Positions 51,930-61,979 of a stretch of DNA of 64,000 nucleotides are shown one piece after another. This DNA is from Lachnospiraceae bacterium. Lineage in GTDB: Bacteria; Bacillota; Clostridia; Lachnospirales; Lachnospiraceae. A program made the translations under genes and the position numbers. Every line of letters starts with the position of its first letter. Positions within the stretch are counted from its first letter, which is position 1. The notes under the pieces were generated by a model. That model made no database searches. It was not told the DNA's origin and was given only the letters and a program-made list of their open reading frames with translations. Location: the NCBI GenBank assembly GCA_014804755.1, contig JAAUZE010000028.1:26336-90335 (forward strand), given 5' to 3'.

Positions 51930-52349
51930 TCAACCTATCGCAAAGGTCAGCTCCGCACTCGCGACCAGCTTTCCATCAACAGTTGCTTTCGCTTCTCCGA
52001 TTCCCATCGGTCCTTTGATCTTTGTCAGTGCGATCTCCAGCGTCAGCACGTCTCCCGGCGTGACCTTTCCCTTGAACTTCGCACGGTTGATCGCTGCAAA
52101 ATACGCCGTCTTTCCCTTGTTCTCCTCAAGGCTTAAGATTGCCACCGCGCCGACCTGCGCAAGCGCCTCAATGATCAGCACACCCGGCATCACCGGCTCC
52201 GTCGGAAAATGCCCCGCAAAATACGGCTCATTATAGCTCACACATTTCTTTCCGACCGCACGCACACCCGGCTCAAGCTCCTCGATCGTGTCAATGAGCA
52301 GAAACGGCTGCCTGTGCGGAATGATCTCCATGATCTCTTTTGTCGTCAT
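51930..52349 (-). CDS. fabZ: 3-hydroxyacyl-ACP dehydratase FabZ
   Basis: A 139-residue hotdog-fold enzyme that dehydrates 3-hydroxyacyl-ACP in fatty acid synthesis. The catalytic His is in [12 protein letters not shown], with the conserved [11 protein letters not shown] start and an ALAQVGA block carrying the usual Glu region. It starts 2 bp after the acpP stop, so the two are co-expressed, but the rest of the fatty-acid cluster is not here. Confidence 0.95.
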   Translation of the reverse strand: MTTKEIMEIIPHRQPFLLIDTIEELEPGVRAVGKKCVSYNEPYFAGHFPTEPVMPGVLIIEALAQVGAVAILSLEENKGKTAYFAAINRAKFKGKVTPGDVLTLEIALTKIKGPMGIGEAKATVDGKLVASAELTFAIG

Positions 52350-52351
52350 GC

Positions 52352-52585
52352 TTATGCCTCAACGCCCTTGCTCTTCATATATTCGATCACTGCGCCGACT
52401 GTTGTGATCTTCTCCAGATCCTCTGCCGGAATCTCGATCTCATACTCTTCCTCAAAAGCCATAACCAACTCAAACAGATCAAGGGAATCCGCGCCAAGAT
52501 CATCCTTAAAGCTGGACTCCTCCGTAATTTCGGACGCATCAACATTCAACTGTTCTGCAATAATCTCTTTTACTCTCTCCAACAT
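52352..52585 (-). CDS. acpP: Acyl carrier protein
   Basis: A 77-residue acidic carrier protein. The serine that takes phosphopantetheine lies in [10 protein letters not shown]. The start at 52585 follows AAAGGAGAA. It is paired with fabZ, apart from a full fab operon. Confidence 0.95.
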   Translation of the reverse strand: MLERVKEIIAEQLNVDASEITEESSFKDDLGADSLDLFELVMAFEEEYEIEIPAEDLEKITTVGAVIEYMKSKGVEA

Positions 52586-52708
52586 AGTTAATTCTCCTTT
52601 TTGTTCTTTTTTATTCCACACCGCACCCATATTCTGGTAAATTATACGGCTACGATATATTTATACATAATTTCTCTGCGGATTGCAATACACATTTACA
52701 CGAATCTT

Positions 52709-53572
52709 TTATAAATTCTCACTTTCCGCCCTATGATCCAATAAATAAGCATAGATTTCGCGTTTGGTAACGCCCCTGTCCGCCGCGACACGCTTCATCG
52801 CTTCCTTGTGTGTAATTCCCTGCTCCTCATAAAAACGCATATGTTCCTCGACCGATCTTTTGCGGTATTCCTCCTGTCGTTCGTTTTTCTGCTCGGCAAG
52901 GCTCTTGCCCTCTATCACAAGAACATATTCTCCCCGCGGCTCCTCACACTCATAGAGTGTAAGCGCCTCCGAAAACGTCGTCGGCAGAACCGTCTCAAAC
53001 CTCTTTGTCAATTCCCGGCAGATGGTGATCCTGCGCTCTCCTAAACAGTCGTACAGCTCGCGCAGCGTTTTTTTCAAATGATGCGGTGCCTCATAAAGAA
53101 TCATGGTGCGGCTCTCATTGATAAGCGACTCAAGAATCTCCTTCCGCGGTTTCGTATCCGGCGGCAGAAACCCTTCAAAGCAAAAGCGCCTTGTCGAAAG
53201 TCCGGACAGTGTGAGCGCCGTGATGCAGGCCGCCGCTCCCGGAAGGCTCGTCACCGTGATCTGTTCCTTTTGGCACATCGCGACAAGCACTTCTCCCGGA
53301 TCGGAGATCGCGGGCGTTCCCGCATCGGTGATGAGCGCGACATTCTTTCCTTCTTTTAACTGCGCGATCAATGCCTGCGCCTTCTCCACCTTATTATATT
53401 CATGATAACTTGTCATCGGTGTGTGAATATCAAAATGCGTCAAGAGTTTTAGGCTGTTGCGCGTATCCTCCGCCGCGATGAGGTCTGCTTCTTTTAAGGT
53501 GTCGATCACACGAAACGTCATATCCGCCAGATTGCCGATCGGCGTCGCACATAAATATAACACTCCCGCCAT
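52709..53572 (-). CDS. rsmI: 16S rRNA (cytidine-1402 2'-O) methyltransferase
   Basis: A 287-residue tetrapyrrole-methylase-fold enzyme. The start LYLCATPIGNLADMTFR, AEDTRNSLKLL, LITDAGTPAISDPG and LPGAAACITAL blocks match RsmI. It methylates C1402 of 16S rRNA. It is the last gene of the conserved yaaR-holB-ricT-trmN6-rsmI run. The start at 53572 follows GGGGG with 8-base spacing; upstream ATGs overlap the previous gene's end. Confidence 0.94.
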   Translation of the reverse strand: MAGVLYLCATPIGNLADMTFRVIDTLKEADLIAAEDTRNSLKLLTHFDIHTPMTSYHEYNKVEKAQALIAQLKEGKNVALITDAGTPAISDPGEVLVAMCQKEQITVTSLPGAAACITALTLSGLSTRRFCFEGFLPPDTKPRKEILESLINESRTMILYEAPHHLKKTLRELYDCLGERRITICRELTKRFETVLPTTFSEALTLYECEEPRGEYVLVIEGKSLAEQKNERQEEYRKRSVEEHMRFYEEQGITHKEAMKRVAADRGVTKREIYAYLLDHRAESENL

Positions 53573-53586
53573 GCGCATATCCCCCA

Positions 53587-54327
53587 TCAATATCCATAAT
53601 CTATGCGAAGCTCCTCGGTATACACTCCCGATTTATCATAAATGATGAGCGGCTTCTCCACGCTCATCCGCGGATTTCCGCCCCGTACGCCCTCCACGAG
53701 CACCATCACGGGCTCTTTGTCCGCATAGGGATATACAAGCCGCATCCGCTTCGGTTCCAGCCGATATGCGCACATCAGCGTCATGATCTCAGCAAGGCGG
53801 AATGGCCGGTGTACCAGATAAAAATGCCCGCCCGGCTTTAAGACTGCCGCCGCCTGTGAGATCACATCCTTTAGCGTACACAAAACCTCGTGGCGCGCGA
53901 TGGTCTTTTCGTCCGTAGGATTTTTCAGTCCGTGATCAGCGATCATATAGGGAGGATTGCTTGTCACAACATCAAACACCGACGCACCGAATAGGGCTTT
54001 CGCCTCCCGGATGTCCCCCGTCACAATCGTAATACGGTCTTCCAGCGCATTCATCGCGACGCTTCTCCTCGCCATATGGGCACTTTCCTGTTGAATCTCT
54101 AAGCCGGTGAGCTTTTCCGCCTGTGTCTTTGCGGAAAGCAGGATCGGAATGATCCCCGTTCCCGTCCCGAGATCAAGAACCTGATCGCCCTGTTTTGCTC
54201 TCGCAAAGCCGGAAAGCAGTACCGCATCCATCCCGAAACAGAAACGCTTGCTGTTTTGAATGATCTTTAAGCCGCTTCGCTGCAGGTCGTCGATTCTTTC
54301 GTTCTCCCTCAATTCTGTCTCTGCCAT
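53587..54327 (-). CDS. TrmN6-like adenine N6-methyltransferase
   Basis: A 246-residue SAM-dependent methyltransferase. The SAM site is VLDLGTGTGIIPILL and the catalytic motif is TSNPPYM, as in tRNA1(Val) adenine-37 N6-methyltransferases (Bacillus YabB). It lies between ricT and rsmI, matching the Bacillus order. The ATG at 54327 is used; TTG at 54333 is an alternative. Confidence 0.9.
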   Translation of the reverse strand: MAETELRENERIDDLQRSGLKIIQNSKRFCFGMDAVLLSGFARAKQGDQVLDLGTGTGIIPILLSAKTQAEKLTGLEIQQESAHMARRSVAMNALEDRITIVTGDIREAKALFGASVFDVVTSNPPYMIADHGLKNPTDEKTIARHEVLCTLKDVISQAAAVLKPGGHFYLVHRPFRLAEIMTLMCAYRLEPKRMRLVYPYADKEPVMVLVEGVRGGNPRMSVEKPLIIYDKSGVYTEELRIDYGY

Positions 54328-54329
54328 GC

Positions 54330-55247
54330 TCAATTATCTTCCAGCTTCGATTTGCTTTGGTGCTTTTCTTCTTTCTCCAGCTTCTCTAATTCTTTCATCT
54401 CCGCTGCGCTGACATTGTTCTTTTCTTTTCTGTGGCGGCGCTTAAAGCGAAGCTGTTCCACTTTATATTCCTTCAGCTCTTTCTCGTCATCCACCTCGAC
54501 AAGCACCTTGACTAACTGACGCAGCACATTGACGCTCGACACCTCGCCGCGCAGTCCGTCGTCTGTTGTCACATAGTCCCCGACGCCCGGCAGCTTCCGG
54601 TTCAGCTCCTCATAGGTCTCTTCCTCATTTTTCAGACAGCACATCAGTCTGCCGCAGACGCCCGAAATCTTCGTCGGGTTGAGGGACAGGTTCTGTTCCT
54701 TCGCCATTTTAATGGAAACGGGAATAAACTCCGACAGGTAGCTGTGACAGCAGAGCGCTCTGCCGCAGATGCCGATACCGCCGACGATCTTTGTCTCGTC
54801 GCGCACGCCGATCTGACGCAGCTCGATCCTCGTCTTAAACACGCTCGCAAGATCTTTTACCAATTCCCGGAAATCAATGCGCCCGTCCGCCGTAAAATAA
54901 AAAAGTACCTTGTTATTATCAAATGTATATTCCGCGTCGATCAACTTCATTTCCAGCTTATGCTTCGCAATTTTTTCCAGACAGATCGCAAACGCGTCTT
55001 TTTCTTTCTTTTTATTATTCGCCTCCTGCTCATCGTCACGCTCGCTCGCAATGCGCAGCACCGGTTTTAACGGCTGAACGACCTTGTCGTCCTCCACATC
55101 CTTCGGATCGCAGACCACAGTGCCGTATTCTACGCCGCGCGCCGTCTCCACGATCACATGATCTCCCTTTTTAACCGGAAACTTCAGCGGATCAAAAAAA
55201 TAAATTTTCCCCGCCGTGCGAAAGCGTACGCCTATTACTCTTGTCAT
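54330..55247 (-). CDS. ricT: PSP1-domain protein RicT (YaaT)
   Basis: A 305-residue protein with the PSP1 domain. Cys clusters CGRALCC and CGRLMCC mark the region that in the Bacillus Ric complex (RicT with RicA and RicF) binds an iron-sulfur cluster and supports RNase Y-dependent mRNA processing. The last 50 residues are a charged tail. The start follows GAGGTTGATAG. It sits between holB and the trmN6-like gene; yabA, which lies here in Bacillus, is absent. Confidence 0.92.
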   Translation of the reverse strand: MTRVIGVRFRTAGKIYFFDPLKFPVKKGDHVIVETARGVEYGTVVCDPKDVEDDKVVQPLKPVLRIASERDDEQEANNKKKEKDAFAICLEKIAKHKLEMKLIDAEYTFDNNKVLFYFTADGRIDFRELVKDLASVFKTRIELRQIGVRDETKIVGGIGICGRALCCHSYLSEFIPVSIKMAKEQNLSLNPTKISGVCGRLMCCLKNEEETYEELNRKLPGVGDYVTTDDGLRGEVSSVNVLRQLVKVLVEVDDEKELKEYKVEQLRFKRRHRKEKNNVSAAEMKELEKLEKEEKHQSKSKLEDN

Positions 55248-55275
55248 AATCTATCAACCTCAATCTTTCCGTGGC

Positions 55276-56283
55276 TTAATTTTCTTTGATCGCAAGCAGC
55301 AAAAGCTCCATTGTCAGTTCAAAATTAACGTTCGCTTTTAATCGTGCTTTTGCACTCTCAACTGCCTTAATGATATTTTCAATACCCTCATAGCTGCTTT
55401 TATCCGCCACTTTTCTAATATACTGTATCTCCTCCTTAAAAATCAAGTGATTTGCATCGCTTGTCGCCTTAAAGAGAAGTACGTCGCGGTACCATACCGC
55501 AATAATGTCCAAATAATCATCAATATTAAATTTATATTCACTGATTTTTTTGATCGCCTCCACGGTCTCGCTCATATCCATGTCACCGATATATTTTAAG
55601 AGCGAAACGGCGTCTGCTTTTATATTATCAAATTCCTCGCTGGTTGCAAGCGCTTTTGCCTTTCCAACATTTCCCCGCGCAAACGCAACGCAGACGTCCG
55701 CCTTGTAATCCGGCACCTGCAGCTGCTCCATCAAATATTTCCGGATCTCATTGTCCGGCGCGGGTTTCATATGTAGGCTGACGCAGCGGCTTAAAATCGT
55801 CGGCAGCATGGCGTCCATATTGGTCGTCAGAATCAAAATGACCGCATATGCCGGCGGTTCCTCCAATGTTTTTAACAGCGCGTTCTGCGCCTGCGGCGTC
55901 ATCTTTTCGCCCTCGTTGATGATATAGACCTTATAGGGACTGCTGTACGGCTTGATCACAATGTCCTGATTGATCTGTGTCCGAATATCCTCCACGCCGA
56001 TCGTATTCGGTTTTTCATGCTGCACGCGAATAATGTCAGGCTGGTTGTCCGTAAGCGCCTGTTTGCAGGAATGACATTCGTTGCATGGTATGGGAACATC
56101 GTCCGCGCCGCTGTTTCTTTTTTCACATTGCAGCGCCATGGCAAACAGGCGGGCGATATATTCCTTTCCGCTGCTCCGTTCCCCGCAGATGACATACGCG
56201 TGCGATATTTGATTTCTTGTAAGGGCGGTGTGCAGGTGCTCCTTGATCTGCTCCTGTCCGATAATGTCCTGAAATGAAACCAT
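55276..56283 (-). CDS. holB: DNA polymerase III delta-prime subunit
   Basis: A 335-residue clamp-loader protein. The P-loop position is altered (GERSSGKEY). A zinc-binding cluster (CNECHSC) and the EGEKMTPQAQNALLKTLEEPP block are characteristic. It helps to load the sliding clamp at replication forks. The start at 56283 has AAAAGGAG 6 bases upstream. It lies between yaaR and ricT as in Bacillus. Confidence 0.94.
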   Translation of the reverse strand: MVSFQDIIGQEQIKEHLHTALTRNQISHAYVICGERSSGKEYIARLFAMALQCEKRNSGADDVPIPCNECHSCKQALTDNQPDIIRVQHEKPNTIGVEDIRTQINQDIVIKPYSSPYKVYIINEGEKMTPQAQNALLKTLEEPPAYAVILILTTNMDAMLPTILSRCVSLHMKPAPDNEIRKYLMEQLQVPDYKADVCVAFARGNVGKAKALATSEEFDNIKADAVSLLKYIGDMDMSETVEAIKKISEYKFNIDDYLDIIAVWYRDVLLFKATSDANHLIFKEEIQYIRKVADKSSYEGIENIIKAVESAKARLKANVNFELTMELLLLAIKEN

Positions 56284-56316
56284 AGGCAACTCCTTTTTGC
56301 TTTTCACAGCATGTCT

Positions 56317-56757
56317 TTACATAAAAATATCCAGTATCAATCCCTTGATCTCCCCGATCAGTCCGAGAATCGCAAGGTGATCCTTCTCGTCCTTGACAAG
56401 CTCCTGCGCAAGCGCATCCATCGTCTCATCCACTTTCCGGATGATGCCGTACACCCGGTGCCTGCCGCGGCGGTCCAAAAAGTTTTCCCGTGAAAATTTG
56501 TGGGAACGCGTAACGACTTCGTTCAAAAATTCTTTGACAAGCGCGCGATATCGTTTCATATCGCGGATATCCATTTTTTTCGATATTTTTTTGCCCTGCA
56601 TCGTGATATCTTCCATGAGCAGGTTTAAGCGGTTCTGCAGTTCCGCCTCCTCAATATGGCTGGAAAGCATGAATTTGAAATTGCCGTCCGCCTGCTGCGG
56701 TTGTTCCTGCGGCTGTATTGCCTGCGGCTGCATTGCCTGATTGACCTTAATATCCAA
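56317..56757 (-). CDS. yaaR: YaaR-family (DUF327) protein
   Basis: A 146-residue protein matching YaaR/DUF327. The conserved parts are [19 protein letters not shown] and [14 protein letters not shown]. Function unknown. It uses a TTG start with AGAAGGTGGG 7 bases upstream. In Bacillus tmk and yaaQ precede it; here glpK does, so the cluster has been truncated at this end. Confidence 0.9.
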   Translation of the reverse strand: MDIKVNQAMQPQAIQPQEQPQQADGNFKFMLSSHIEEAELQNRLNLLMEDITMQGKKISKKMDIRDMKRYRALVKEFLNEVVTRSHKFSRENFLDRRGRHRVYGIIRKVDETMDALAQELVKDEKDHLAILGLIGEIKGLILDIFM

Positions 56758-56795
56758 TTTGTTCCCACCTTCTTTCGTTCTGTATTTAAGGGTTT

Positions 56796-58310
56796 TTACT
56801 CTCCCGCGTCGTCATCCTCCGCATACGAGAGCGCACAGCGCACGGCACGTTTCCATCCTTTAATGGCTGCAGCGCGCGCCTCCTCATCCATCGCCGGCAC
56901 AAAGCTGTGTTCCGCCTGCCTGTTTGCGCGGATAAAGTCCTTTCCCGCAAAGAAGCCGACCGCAATGCCCGCCAGATACGCGGCCCCCAGTGCCGTCGTC
57001 TCGATACAATCCGGGCGGATTACTTCTTTTCCCAAAATATCGGACTGGAACTGCATTAAAAACGAATTGTTGCTTGCACCGCCGTCCACGCGCAGACTCC
57101 GAAGCTCGATTCCCGCATCCTTTTCCATTGCCTGCAATACCTCAAGCGTCTGATACGCCAGCGACTCCAACGTCGCCCGGATCAGATGCGCCCTTCCTGC
57201 GCCCCTTGTTAAACCGACGATCATGCCTCTTGCATACGGATTCCAGTAAGGCGCTCCCATTCCCGTAAACGCGGGCACAACATAAACCCCGTTTGTATCC
57301 GGCACCTCACATGCCGCGCGCTCGGTCTCCGCCGCCGTACGGATCAGTCCAAGCTCATCCCGAAGCCACTGCACCGCCGCGCCTGCCACAAACACGCTTC
57401 CCTCCAGCGCATACTGTACCTCGTCCCCGACGCTTGCCGCAATCGTTGTCAGCAGCCCGTTTGCGGAGCTCATAGCTTTTTTGCCCGTATTCATCAGCAA
57501 AAAGCAGCCTGTTCCGTATGTATTTTTGACGTCGCCCTCATCAAAACAGCATTGTCCGAACAGCGCCGCCTGCTGGTCTCCGGCCGCACCCGCGATCGGA
57601 ATGCTGCCGCCGATCAACGTCTCATCCGTATAGCCGTAAATACAGCTCGACGGTTTTACCTCCGGCAGCATGCAGCTCGGAATGTCAAACAACTTTAAGA
57701 TATCCTCGTCCCACGTGCGCGTATGAATATTAAAAAGCATGGTGCGCGACGCATTCGTGTAATCCGTCACAAAGACTCTTCCCTTTGTCAGGTTATAGAT
57801 CAGCCATGTATCGACCGTACCGAACAGCAGCTCTCCCCGCCTTGCGCGCTCTCTCGCGCCCTCGACATGCTCCAGAATCCACGCAACTTTGCTTCCGGAA
57901 AAATAAGCATCCGGTATCAATCCCGTTTTTTCACGCAGCATGGCATCATAGCCTGCAGCCGTCAGCGCCTTGATCTTCTCCGCGGTACGCCGGCACTGCC
58001 ATACAATGGCGTTATAGACCGGCTTTCCTGTCTTGCGGTCCCACACGATCGTTGTCTCTCTTTGATTTGTGATGCCGATCGCGGCAACCTCTTCCACTGC
58101 CGCTCCGATCTTTCCGAGCGCTTCCACCGCAACCGAAAGCTGGGACGACCAGATCTCCATCGGATCATGCTCCACCCATCCCGGCCGCGGATAATACTGC
58201 GTAAACTCTCTCTGCGCGACAGAACACATCGTGCCATTTTTGTCAAAAAGAATACAGCGTGAACTTGTTGTGCCCTGATCTAATGCCATGATATATTTTT
58301 TCAATTCCAT
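56796..58310 (-). CDS. glpK: Glycerol kinase
   Basis: A 504-residue FGGY-family kinase that makes glycerol 3-phosphate from glycerol. The [10 protein letters not shown] phosphate loop, [10 protein letters not shown], the [13 protein letters not shown] block and [17 protein letters not shown] are all present. The start follows AGGATAACG. It lies 5 bp after pyk and is probably co-transcribed, linking glycerol entry to lower glycolysis. Confidence 0.95.
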   Translation of the reverse strand: MELKKYIMALDQGTTSSRCILFDKNGTMCSVAQREFTQYYPRPGWVEHDPMEIWSSQLSVAVEALGKIGAAVEEVAAIGITNQRETTIVWDRKTGKPVYNAIVWQCRRTAEKIKALTAAGYDAMLREKTGLIPDAYFSGSKVAWILEHVEGARERARRGELLFGTVDTWLIYNLTKGRVFVTDYTNASRTMLFNIHTRTWDEDILKLFDIPSCMLPEVKPSSCIYGYTDETLIGGSIPIAGAAGDQQAALFGQCCFDEGDVKNTYGTGCFLLMNTGKKAMSSANGLLTTIAASVGDEVQYALEGSVFVAGAAVQWLRDELGLIRTAAETERAACEVPDTNGVYVVPAFTGMGAPYWNPYARGMIVGLTRGAGRAHLIRATLESLAYQTLEVLQAMEKDAGIELRSLRVDGGASNNSFLMQFQSDILGKEVIRPDCIETTALGAAYLAGIAVGFFAGKDFIRANRQAEHSFVPAMDEEARAAAIKGWKRAVRCALSYAEDDDAGE

Positions 58311-58315
58311 AAACG

Positions 58316-59731
58316 TTATCCTACTTCAACGACACGGATCATATTGGTATTGCCGGATACACCGAGCGGCACGCCCGCCGTCAATACGACCGTATCTCCT
58401 TTCTCTACAAGTCCGCTTTTCTTTGCCGCCTCGACCGCATGATCAAAGAGCGCGTTCGTCGTCTCCTGTTCGTCGATCCGTAGCGGGGTCACGCCCCAAA
58501 AAAGATTCATCTGCCGCCATACGCGCGGGCTCATCGTACATCCGATGATCATGCATTCCGGCTTGTGGCGTGAAATCATTCCGGCTGTAAAGCCTGACAT
58601 CGTCACCGTGATGATCGCCTTGGCATGCAAGTCGATCGCCGTCGTACAGCAGGCATGCGAAATTGCTTTTGTAATATCTATATCGGCTTCTTTGAGGATT
58701 CGGTTCATCCTTCCCGCATAATCAACATCCTGTTCCGCTCGCTCGGCGATCCGCGCCATCGTTTCCACCGCCTCACGCGGATATTCTCCCGCAGCGCTCT
58801 CACCCGAAAGCATGACCGCCGTTGTCCCGTCATAGATTGCATTCGCGACATCCGTGACTTCCGCCCGTGTCGGGCGCGGATTGTGAATCATGGACTCGAG
58901 CATCTGTGTCGCCGTGATCACAAGCTTGCCCTCGTTCGTCGTCTTCTTGATCATTTCTTTTTGAAGAACCGGAACCTCCTCCATCGGAATCTCAACGCCC
59001 ATATCGCCGCGCGCCACCATGATACCGTCCGAAACGGAAATGATCTCGTCCAGATTTTGAACGCCCTGCATATTCTCGATCTTGGAAATGATCTTCATCT
59101 GACTCTCATGATCTCTAAGGATACGCCGAAGCTCTAACACATCCTCCTTACAGCGCACAAAAGACGCCGCCAGATAATCATAGCCATTCTCTATACCAAA
59201 TAAAATATCGCTCTTATCCACCTCATTAATATAGGGCATGGAGAGAATCGCACCGGGTACGTTCACACCCTTATGATTGCTGATCATGCCGCCGGTTACG
59301 ACCTTGCAGCGGATCTCCTTCTCCCCGATCTCTTCCACACGCATATCAATCCGTCCGTCATCGATCAGGATCGCCATGCCTTTTTCCACATCTCCGGGCA
59401 GTCCCTGATAGGTAATGGCAGCCCGCTCGCTGTTTCCGAGCATCTCCTCGGTCGTTAACGTAAAAATCTGTCCCGCCTTTAACTCCGCTTTACCGCCCTC
59501 AATATCGCGCAGACGGATCTCCGGCCCCTTTGTGTCAAGCAGCGTTGCAATCGGAAGTCCCAGCTCTTCCGCCGCCTCACGCACGCGCTCTAATCTCTCC
59601 TTCTGATCCTGCTGCGTACCATGGGAAAAATTGAATCTCGCCATGTTCATACCGGCTCTCATCAATTCCTTCATTTTTTCCTTTGTCTCACATGCCGGTC
59701 CGATCGTACAAACAATTTTTGTCTTCCTCAT
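58316..59731 (-). CDS. pyk: Pyruvate kinase, short form
   Basis: A 471-residue enzyme that makes pyruvate and ATP from phosphoenolpyruvate. Conserved are KIVCTIGPA, the barrel Lys region [19 protein letters not shown] and [13 protein letters not shown]. Many Firmicute versions carry an extra C-terminal PEP-utiliser-like domain of about 100 residues; it is absent here. The start follows GGAGGGC. It is upstream of glpK in the same direction. Confidence 0.95.
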   Translation of the reverse strand: MRKTKIVCTIGPACETKEKMKELMRAGMNMARFNFSHGTQQDQKERLERVREAAEELGLPIATLLDTKGPEIRLRDIEGGKAELKAGQIFTLTTEEMLGNSERAAITYQGLPGDVEKGMAILIDDGRIDMRVEEIGEKEIRCKVVTGGMISNHKGVNVPGAILSMPYINEVDKSDILFGIENGYDYLAASFVRCKEDVLELRRILRDHESQMKIISKIENMQGVQNLDEIISVSDGIMVARGDMGVEIPMEEVPVLQKEMIKKTTNEGKLVITATQMLESMIHNPRPTRAEVTDVANAIYDGTTAVMLSGESAAGEYPREAVETMARIAERAEQDVDYAGRMNRILKEADIDITKAISHACCTTAIDLHAKAIITVTMSGFTAGMISRHKPECMIIGCTMSPRVWRQMNLFWGVTPLRIDEQETTNALFDHAVEAAKKSGLVEKGDTVVLTAGVPLGVSGNTNMIRVVEVG

Positions 59732-59768
59732 ACTGCCCTCCTGGCTTGCCTGATAAACTTTTTTCTAT

Positions 59769-61265
59769 CTATTTCACACAACGAATGGTTCGAAGCGTTT
59801 CATCCTCAGGTCCCTGCATTGTCAGTCCCTTTTCCCGATAACTCTCGATCAGCGCGATTACTTGCTCTGTCATAGTCTCTCCAGGCAGTATGACCGATAT
59901 ACCCGGCGGATATGCATAAAGAAATTCCGTTACAATGCGTCCCTGCGTATCTTTCAGCGCTACCGCTTCCACCTTCTCCTCATCCATCGCCTGCGTGAGG
60001 GGCATCGCTCTTTTCTGCTCTTGCAGGGATTGAACGGCAGCGGCAAATTTCTCCTGCTGCATGCCGCCTTTTTTCCGTTTCGCCCCGCATGCCGCGTCAA
60101 TTTCCTTTAATGCCTTCGCCAGACGCGCATAGCCCTCGCTTGTATCCATGACCGTCAAGATCGCAAGTACATAATGTTCTCCCGCCATTTCCATCTGCAA
60201 ATGATAATCCTCAAGCAAAATGCGCTGCATTTCCACACCGCTCATGCCGGCTCCATCGCAAAAGATCATGAGCTTTGACGGGTCAAATCCCACACAGACA
60301 TTTCCGGGCGGCACATCCGCCGTGCCGGTATGCGTCCCCGCGCATGTCACTTGTTCACCTGCATGCACTACCCGCAAAACCCGCAGCGTCGAAAGCTCTT
60401 TTAATAGTTTTGACAGCCGAGTCAAAAAAGAATCAAACCATTCTCCGCAATGCTCCCGTAACTGACAGATGCAATGATCTATGGAACCCATCAATAAATA
60501 GGAAGGACTGCTGCTCTGGTAAATACGCAGAAATCGCTCCAAACGCTCCCGGTTCACACGGCTGCCTTTCACATGCAAAAGCGCCGTCTGCGTCAATGAC
60601 GGCAACGTTTTATGCAGACTGTGGATAACGATATCCGCGCCACAGTCAATGCTGTTTTTCGGCATACGCGCATCCAGACCGAAATGCGCGCCATGCGCCT
60701 CATCCACAATCAGTATTTTTCCATGTGCATGCACCAGTGCCGCAAGTTCTTCCACGTTTGAAAGAAAACCGTCATAGGTCGGCGATGTGATACAGACCGC
60801 CTTTGCCTCCGGATATTGCTGTAAGAGCCGCTTAAGTCCCGCAGCCGCGACCGCCCCATAAACGCCATACTCCTCTAACAGCTCCGGATACAGTGATACC
60901 ACATTACAATCCCGTAAATACGCGGCATGATACGCGCTCATATGCGCGTTCCTTCCCAAGATCAGGGTATCTCCGCGAGAGACGACGCTGCTGATCGCCG
61001 TAAGAACCCCGCATGTACTCCCGTTTACCAAAAAATACGTTTTATCCGCACCGTAAAGCTCAGCGGCATGATCCATCGCATCTTTTAGGATTCCCTGTGC
61101 ATGATGCAGATTATCAAAATGTTCTATTTCCGTAATATCAAGCTCCGCAAATCCCGCCGGTAATCCCGCTTCGGGATTTCTTTTATGCCCCGGCATATGA
61201 TACGGATACATGTCCGAGCGCGCAAGCGCGGCAAGGCGCTCATAAATACTGACTTCCTTTTCCAT
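59769..61265 (-). CDS. Orn/Lys/Arg decarboxylase (fold type I)
   Basis: A 498-residue PLP enzyme. The PLP lysine is in HSLHKTLPS (about residue 220), with the preceding DEAHGAHFG block. The N-terminal MYPYHMPGHKRN and C-terminal YPPGISVILPGE segments are typical of the family. It makes a polyamine or cadaverine precursor from a basic amino acid; substrate choice cannot be read from sequence. The receiver-like wing domain of the large enterobacterial enzymes is absent. The start follows GAGGCAATCC. Confidence 0.9.
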   Translation of the reverse strand: MEKEVSIYERLAALARSDMYPYHMPGHKRNPEAGLPAGFAELDITEIEHFDNLHHAQGILKDAMDHAAELYGADKTYFLVNGSTCGVLTAISSVVSRGDTLILGRNAHMSAYHAAYLRDCNVVSLYPELLEEYGVYGAVAAAGLKRLLQQYPEAKAVCITSPTYDGFLSNVEELAALVHAHGKILIVDEAHGAHFGLDARMPKNSIDCGADIVIHSLHKTLPSLTQTALLHVKGSRVNRERLERFLRIYQSSSPSYLLMGSIDHCICQLREHCGEWFDSFLTRLSKLLKELSTLRVLRVVHAGEQVTCAGTHTGTADVPPGNVCVGFDPSKLMIFCDGAGMSGVEMQRILLEDYHLQMEMAGEHYVLAILTVMDTSEGYARLAKALKEIDAACGAKRKKGGMQQEKFAAAVQSLQEQKRAMPLTQAMDEEKVEAVALKDTQGRIVTEFLYAYPPGISVILPGETMTEQVIALIESYREKGLTMQGPEDETLRTIRCVK

Positions 61266-61334
61266 AACCGGATTGCCTCGTTCTTTCGCGGAAACCTCTT
61301 CACATCCTTGCTTTTCAGAGAAGCACGGATTAAA

Positions 61335-61934
61335 TCAGCGTTTCCGCCGTTTTCCGCCCCTGTGCAGATGCAGTGTCTCCATAAGGGAACAATATTTATC
61401 CGCAGCCGACACGATCCATGCCTCTTTGTATCCGGGCGGCACGACCGTAAGCGGCCACATATGCTTTTTGATGATATCGCTCTGTCTCCGGTTTAACCGA
61501 TATTCTTTTTTTGCGTTTGCTAAGGCAATCCCCGGATGATAAAACCCATGCAGGTTGTGAAGTCCGGCGTGTTCCTTGCTGTGCCAGTCATATAAAAAAT
61601 AATCATGCAGCAGCGCTCCGCGGATCAAATCCCGTTTATTACATTTAATGCCTAAATGCTTCGCCAGCAGGAGACTGTGCTTTGCCACGCTGATACTATG
61701 ACGCATCACGGATACATTCCCATGCTGAATATATTTTTCGGATTTCAAAAAATTATCAGACTTCAAAATATCCGTTCCATACTGCTGCAGAAGCTCTTTC
61801 AGCCGTTTTTCCTGTTTCTTTTTTTCCAAAGAACGCTTTTTGCTCTTTCGCTTCCCGCTTATTTGTTTTTTTATCAAACGCATCCACCTTTTTCTTGCCG
61901 CTTTTCTTTGCTTTGCAGCTTTATCCTTTTTCAT
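61335..61934 (-). CDS. HD-domain protein with a highly basic N-terminus
   Basis: A 199-residue protein. The first 55 residues are very rich in Lys and Arg and would bind nucleic acid or membranes. The rest shows an HD-superfamily phosphohydrolase pattern: MRHSISVAKH, ALLHDYFLYDWH, a later IIKKHMWP and SAADKYCS. HD proteins of this size often act on nucleotides; no substrate can be named. The start at 61934 has GGAG 7 bases upstream. It lies between the decarboxylase and the L,D-transpeptidase. Confidence 0.82.
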   Translation of the reverse strand: MKKDKAAKQRKAARKRWMRLIKKQISGKRKSKKRSLEKKKQEKRLKELLQQYGTDILKSDNFLKSEKYIQHGNVSVMRHSISVAKHSLLLAKHLGIKCNKRDLIRGALLHDYFLYDWHSKEHAGLHNLHGFYHPGIALANAKKEYRLNRRQSDIIKKHMWPLTVVPPGYKEAWIVSAADKYCSLMETLHLHRGGKRRKR

Positions 61935-61979
61935 AATGATCTCCATTTTGCTCAGCCTGCAGGTTTGTGCTCCTTCCCG

